NCBI GenBank assembly: GCA_000721375.1
Contig: JOGW01000006.1
Location: 1 to 64,000, forward strand
Source of the DNA: Streptomyces sp. NRRL B-3428
Lineage (GTDB): Bacteria > Actinomycetota > Actinomycetes > Streptomycetales > Streptomycetaceae
Reading direction: 5' to 3'
Length of the DNA stretch: 64,000 nt
Position numbers and translations under genes: made by a program. This document shows positions 61,416-64,000 of this stretch, piece after piece (positions within the stretch are counted from its first letter, which is position 1; the number at the start of each line of letters is the position of its first letter). The notes under the pieces were generated by a model that was not told the origin of the DNA, ran no database searches, and saw only the letters and a program-made list of their open reading frames with translations.

Positions 61416-64000
61416 ATGCGGGCTGAGGAATCACACTTCGCCGACCTCGTGCAGGGGCGAGCCCAGCAGTTCCAGGTCCCGCTCTACCAGCGGACGTACT
61501 CCTGGACGGACAAGCAGCTCGCGCAGCTGTGGGGCGACATCCTGGACCAGGCCGAGCTGGTGGATGCGGATGCGACAGCGAGCACCCACTTCCTCGGATC
61601 TGTCGTGCTTGCGCCCTCGCCCCAGAACGAAGCGACGTTCCCGCGGTGGCTCGTCGTCGATGGTCAGCAGCGGCTGACCACTCTCTCCCTCGCTCTGGCC
61701 GCCATACGTGACCACATCGCCGGCACGCAGCCGGACGAGGCGGAGCGTATCGACGAGGAATACCTCATCAACAAGCGCAAGAAGGGCGCGGACCGCTTTC
61801 GCCTGCTGCCGACCCAGGCGGACCGGCCGCAGTACGCCGCGCACGTACATGGTGTGCAGTCGGAGCAGTCGTCGGGAGACAGGGTCGCCGGGGCCTATCG
61901 CTTCTTCCGCCGCAAGCTGGTGGAGCTCGTGGAGACGGACGACCCTGCAGTCCCGCAGGATTTGCTGCGTATCGAGCAGGCCATCACGTCCAGACTCACG
62001 CTGGTCACCGTGACCGCGGAGCGCGGAGACAACGTGCACCGCATCTTCGAGTCCCTCAACAACACCGGCCTGAAGCTCAGCCAGGCCGACCTGCTGCGCA
62101 ACTACCTGTTCATGCGCCTGCCGACCCGCGACGAGCAGGTGTACGAGACCCACTGGCTGCCGCTGCAGAGCAGCCTGAGCAACGACGAGCTCGAACAGCT
62201 CATGTGGCTGCAGTTGGTCCTCGACGGAGACGACCGGGTCCGCCGTCAGGACCTGTACACCGCACAGCAGCAGCGCTTCGAGCGCCAGGCATTGAGTGGA
62301 GCGCAGGCTGAAGCGGATGTCGAGTCGTACATCAAGGAGCTGCACCGCCGCAGTGCGCACTTCCGCAAGATGATCCGCCCCGAGGAGGAGCCGGACCCTC
62401 TGGTCCGCGGCCACCTGAAGCGGTTGCATGACTGGCAGGCCGCGGTGACCTACCCCGCACTGATGCTGATACTCGACCGGCGGGATCGAGGAGATATCGA
62501 CTCCGCCGAAGCAGCCCGGGCTTTGTCCTATGTCGAGAGCTTTCTGGTGCGGCGGACGATCTGCCGGGTGCCGACCAACAACCTCAACAGGATCTTCCAG
62601 TCCGTGCCCGCACAGCTTCCGCAGGACGCGGGCGTGGCCGACGGGCTGCACCAACTCCTCTCCGCCGAGAACCGCTTGTGGCCCGATGACGACGAGCTGC
62701 GCGAGAAGATCCGTACCGCGCCGTTCTACCAGTACGGGCGGCCGAACCAACGCCGGTTGGTGCTCCAGCGGCTGGAGGAGAGCTACGACCATCCCGAACC
62801 GGTCGACTTCGCCTCGGCGCAGCTGACCATCGAGCACGTGATGCCGCAGTCGCCCGGGGACGAGTGGATGCGCATGCTGGACGACGACGCCACCCAGGGC
62901 GAGAGCGCAGAAGACCTGCATGCCCGGCTGCAGCACACACTCGGCAACCTGACGCTGACCGGTGTGAACTCAGAGCTGTCGAACCATCCCTTCGAACGCA
63001 AGCAAGGACTGCTCGAAGGCAGCCACCTGGAGATGAACCGGCGCATTGCCGCTACCGAACGCTGGGGCGTCAAGGAGATCCTGGCGCGCGCCGGCGATCT
63101 CGCCGACCGGGCCATCCACATGTGGCCCGCTCCTCTGGCCGGCGCTGGCCGCGCCGAGCGCAGTCGGGACTGGCACCTCGCCCATCAAGTGCTCGCCGCA
63201 CTTCCCCACGGCACCTGGACTTCCTACGGAGACGTCGCCGCGTGCATCGGCTCGGGGGCACAGGCCGTGGGCGTCCACCTGGCCAACACCGATGGCGTGG
63301 TCAACGCCTACCGGGTACTGAATGCGGATGGGAAGATCGCAGATGGTTTCCGCTGGACCGGATCCGACGGCGGAGACGTGCGTGCCCGGCTGGCCGCCGA
63401 CGGCATCCACTTCACTGTCACCGGAGCAGCTGATCCAGCCCAGCGCCTCAGCGTGGACGATCTCGCCCTGCTCCTCGACGGCGCCGAGGGCCAATCTGCG
63501 GAATCTGCTTCGCTGCCCCAACCTGAACAGCAAGGGGAAGAGACCCGGGCTGCGCGGTTCCTTCACCAACTCGCGACGGACGACACCCCCGCGACCGTCT
63601 CCGCCATCCGAGAGCTCCTCGCCCAATGGGAGAAGCTCGGGGGATGGATCGGATATGGCGCCGGCGAGGTCACGACCAGCGCGTTCCTCATGCTGGGACA
63701 GGCAGGAGCACCGGGCCGCGGCATCTGGCCACTGACGCTCTACCCCGGCGGCGGACGCGGCGGCACAGCGGAGGTCGTGTTCGTCTACCTGGCGAACCGG
63801 GAGCCCTTCACGGACCGCGCACTGCGCGCCGAGCTACTGAACCGGCTGAACGAATTGGAGGGCGTCTCCATCCCGGAGGGCAAGCTGGAACTGCGCCCCA
63901 GCTTCCGCCTATCTGCGCTGGAAGACGACGGAAACAGAGAGCGCCTGTTCGCGACGCTGGCCTGGTTCCGGGATTGTTGGGAGGGGAGGGACTTGGCCTG
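61416..64000 (+). CDS. GmrSD-like (DUF262-DUF1524) nuclease fused to an alkyltransferase-like DNA-binding domain, incomplete at window edge
   Basis: An uninterrupted frame of at least 861 codons runs off the window; I translated it fully and found no stop. GGAGGT (61400-61405) precedes the ATG by 10 bases. Residues 1 to about 230 are a DUF262 NTPase-type domain (QVPLYQRTYSWT; D82-G-Q-Q-R; LNNTGLKLSQADLLRNYLF). Residues about 440-545 are a DUF1524 His-Me/HNH-like nuclease (TIEHVMPQ with His474; LGNLTLTGVNSELSN; Lys529). Together these define GmrSD-type modification-dependent restriction enzymes. Residues about 586-665 resemble the DNA-binding domain of O6-alkylguanine transferase/ATL proteins (GTWTSYGDVA, QAVG, YRVLNADGKI) but with Ala631 at the catalytic Cys position. 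A further C-terminal domain (about 690-860, GGWIGYGAGEVTTSAF) is unrecognised. Probably anti-phage defence; the domain fusion is the oddity. Confidence 0.75.
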   Translation, partial: MRAEESHFADLVQGRAQQFQVPLYQRTYSWTDKQLAQLWGDILDQAELVDADATASTHFLGSVVLAPSPQNEATFPRWLVVDGQQRLTTLSLALAAIRDHIAGTQPDEAERIDEEYLINKRKKGADRFRLLPTQADRPQYAAHVHGVQSEQSSGDRVAGAYRFFRRKLVELVETDDPAVPQDLLRIEQAITSRLTLVTVTAERGDNVHRIFESLNNTGLKLSQADLLRNYLFMRLPTRDEQVYETHWLPLQSSLSNDELEQLMWLQLVLDGDDRVRRQDLYTAQQQRFERQALSGAQAEADVESYIKELHRRSAHFRKMIRPEEEPDPLVRGHLKRLHDWQAAVTYPALMLILDRRDRGDIDSAEAARALSYVESFLVRRTICRVPTNNLNRIFQSVPAQLPQDAGVADGLHQLLSAENRLWPDDDELREKIRTAPFYQYGRPNQRRLVLQRLEESYDHPEPVDFASAQLTIEHVMPQSPGDEWMRMLDDDATQGESAEDLHARLQHTLGNLTLTGVNSELSNHPFERKQGLLEGSHLEMNRRIAATERWGVKEILARAGDLADRAIHMWPAPLAGAGRAERSRDWHLAHQVLAALPHGTWTSYGDVAACIGSGAQAVGVHLANTDGVVNAYRVLNADGKIADGFRWTGSDGGDVRARLAADGIHFTVTGAADPAQRLSVDDLALLLDGAEGQSAESASLPQPEQQGEETRAARFLHQLATDDTPATVSAIRELLAQWEKLGGWIGYGAGEVTTSAFLMLGQAGAPGRGIWPLTLYPGGGRGGTAEVVFVYLANREPFTDRALRAELLNRLNELEGVSIPEGKLELRPSFRLSALEDDGNRERLFATLAWFRDCWEGRDLA

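Noticed and set aside
61431..62936. A 501-codon minus-strand frame opposite the GmrSD-like gene
   Set aside because: The plus strand carries the DUF262 and DUF1524 motifs in one unbroken frame; the minus-strand product has no domain.
1..64000. CRISPR arrays, insertion sequences and rRNA genes
   Set aside because: I saw no regularly spaced repeats, no transposase motifs with terminal inverted repeats and no rRNA sequence in the window.

Overview
This is about 64 kb of very GC-rich actinobacterial chromosome, almost certainly Streptomyces or a close relative. Evidence: most starts are GTG/ATG with GGAGG-type ribosome sites or no leader at all; a bldC developmental regulator, a DUF3073 protein, an LsrL-type nucleoid protein, a DUF6274 protein and a rare TTA leucine codon in a sporulation-associated regulator are present. 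From memory, the gene order (asparagine synthase-like gene, TPR regulator, lhgO, trmB, prsW ... hrpA, bldC, vdh, purM/purF, purL/Q/S, lsrL, purC, purD, dnaX) mirrors the conserved S. coelicolor SCO4115-SCO4067 interval, so most of the window is core chromosome.

Layout. 0-12 kb: a divergent asparagine synthase-like enzyme, a TTA-containing TPR regulator, L-2-hydroxyglutarate oxidase, TrmB, a PrsW-like membrane protease, an aldo/keto reductase, an M23 cell-wall hydrolase behind a cyclic-di-AMP (ydaO-type) riboswitch, and a SpoIIE-type phosphatase. 12-23 kb: tRNA-fMet, flavohaemoglobin, tRNA-Lys, a secreted FG-GAP protein, a DEAD-box helicase with a long RGG-repeat tail, a lipoprotein, a small zincin, a membrane phosphoesterase, then tRNA-Glu, -Asp and -Phe. 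23-30 kb, between two identical tRNA-Asp genes: a truncated acyltransferase remnant, an envelope thiol-redox operon and HrpA. 30-34.7 kb: DUF6274 gene, bldC, a hypothetical gene, valine dehydrogenase and DUF3073.

34.8-60.8 kb is a dispersed purine-synthesis region, with purM, purF, purL, purQ, purS, purC and purD all on the minus strand. It is interleaved with envelope and unknown genes, lsrL, three tRNA-Gly genes and an ABC-transporter/two-component cassette lying between two identical tRNA-Gly(GCC) genes. dnaX and the 4.5S SRP RNA gene close the core part. From 61.0 kb a tRNA-Ser(GGA) gene is followed by what looks like accessory DNA. It carries a long open frame running off the window that combines a GmrSD-like (DUF262 + DUF1524) nuclease with an alkyltransferase-like DNA-binding domain that has lost the catalytic residues, plus a further C-terminal domain. 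This fused enzyme is the best candidate for an uncommon or undescribed defence system here.

Regulation visible in the sequence: several genes (trmB, prsW, purF, purD, dnaX and others) have a TANNNT -10 box about 6-7 bases before the start codon and no ribosome site, implying leaderless mRNAs. Two 14-bp palindromes spaced two helical turns apart precede the ABC/two-component operon. Nearly every tRNA gene is followed by a strong hairpin terminator. All functional calls were made by reading motifs by eye, without database searches.
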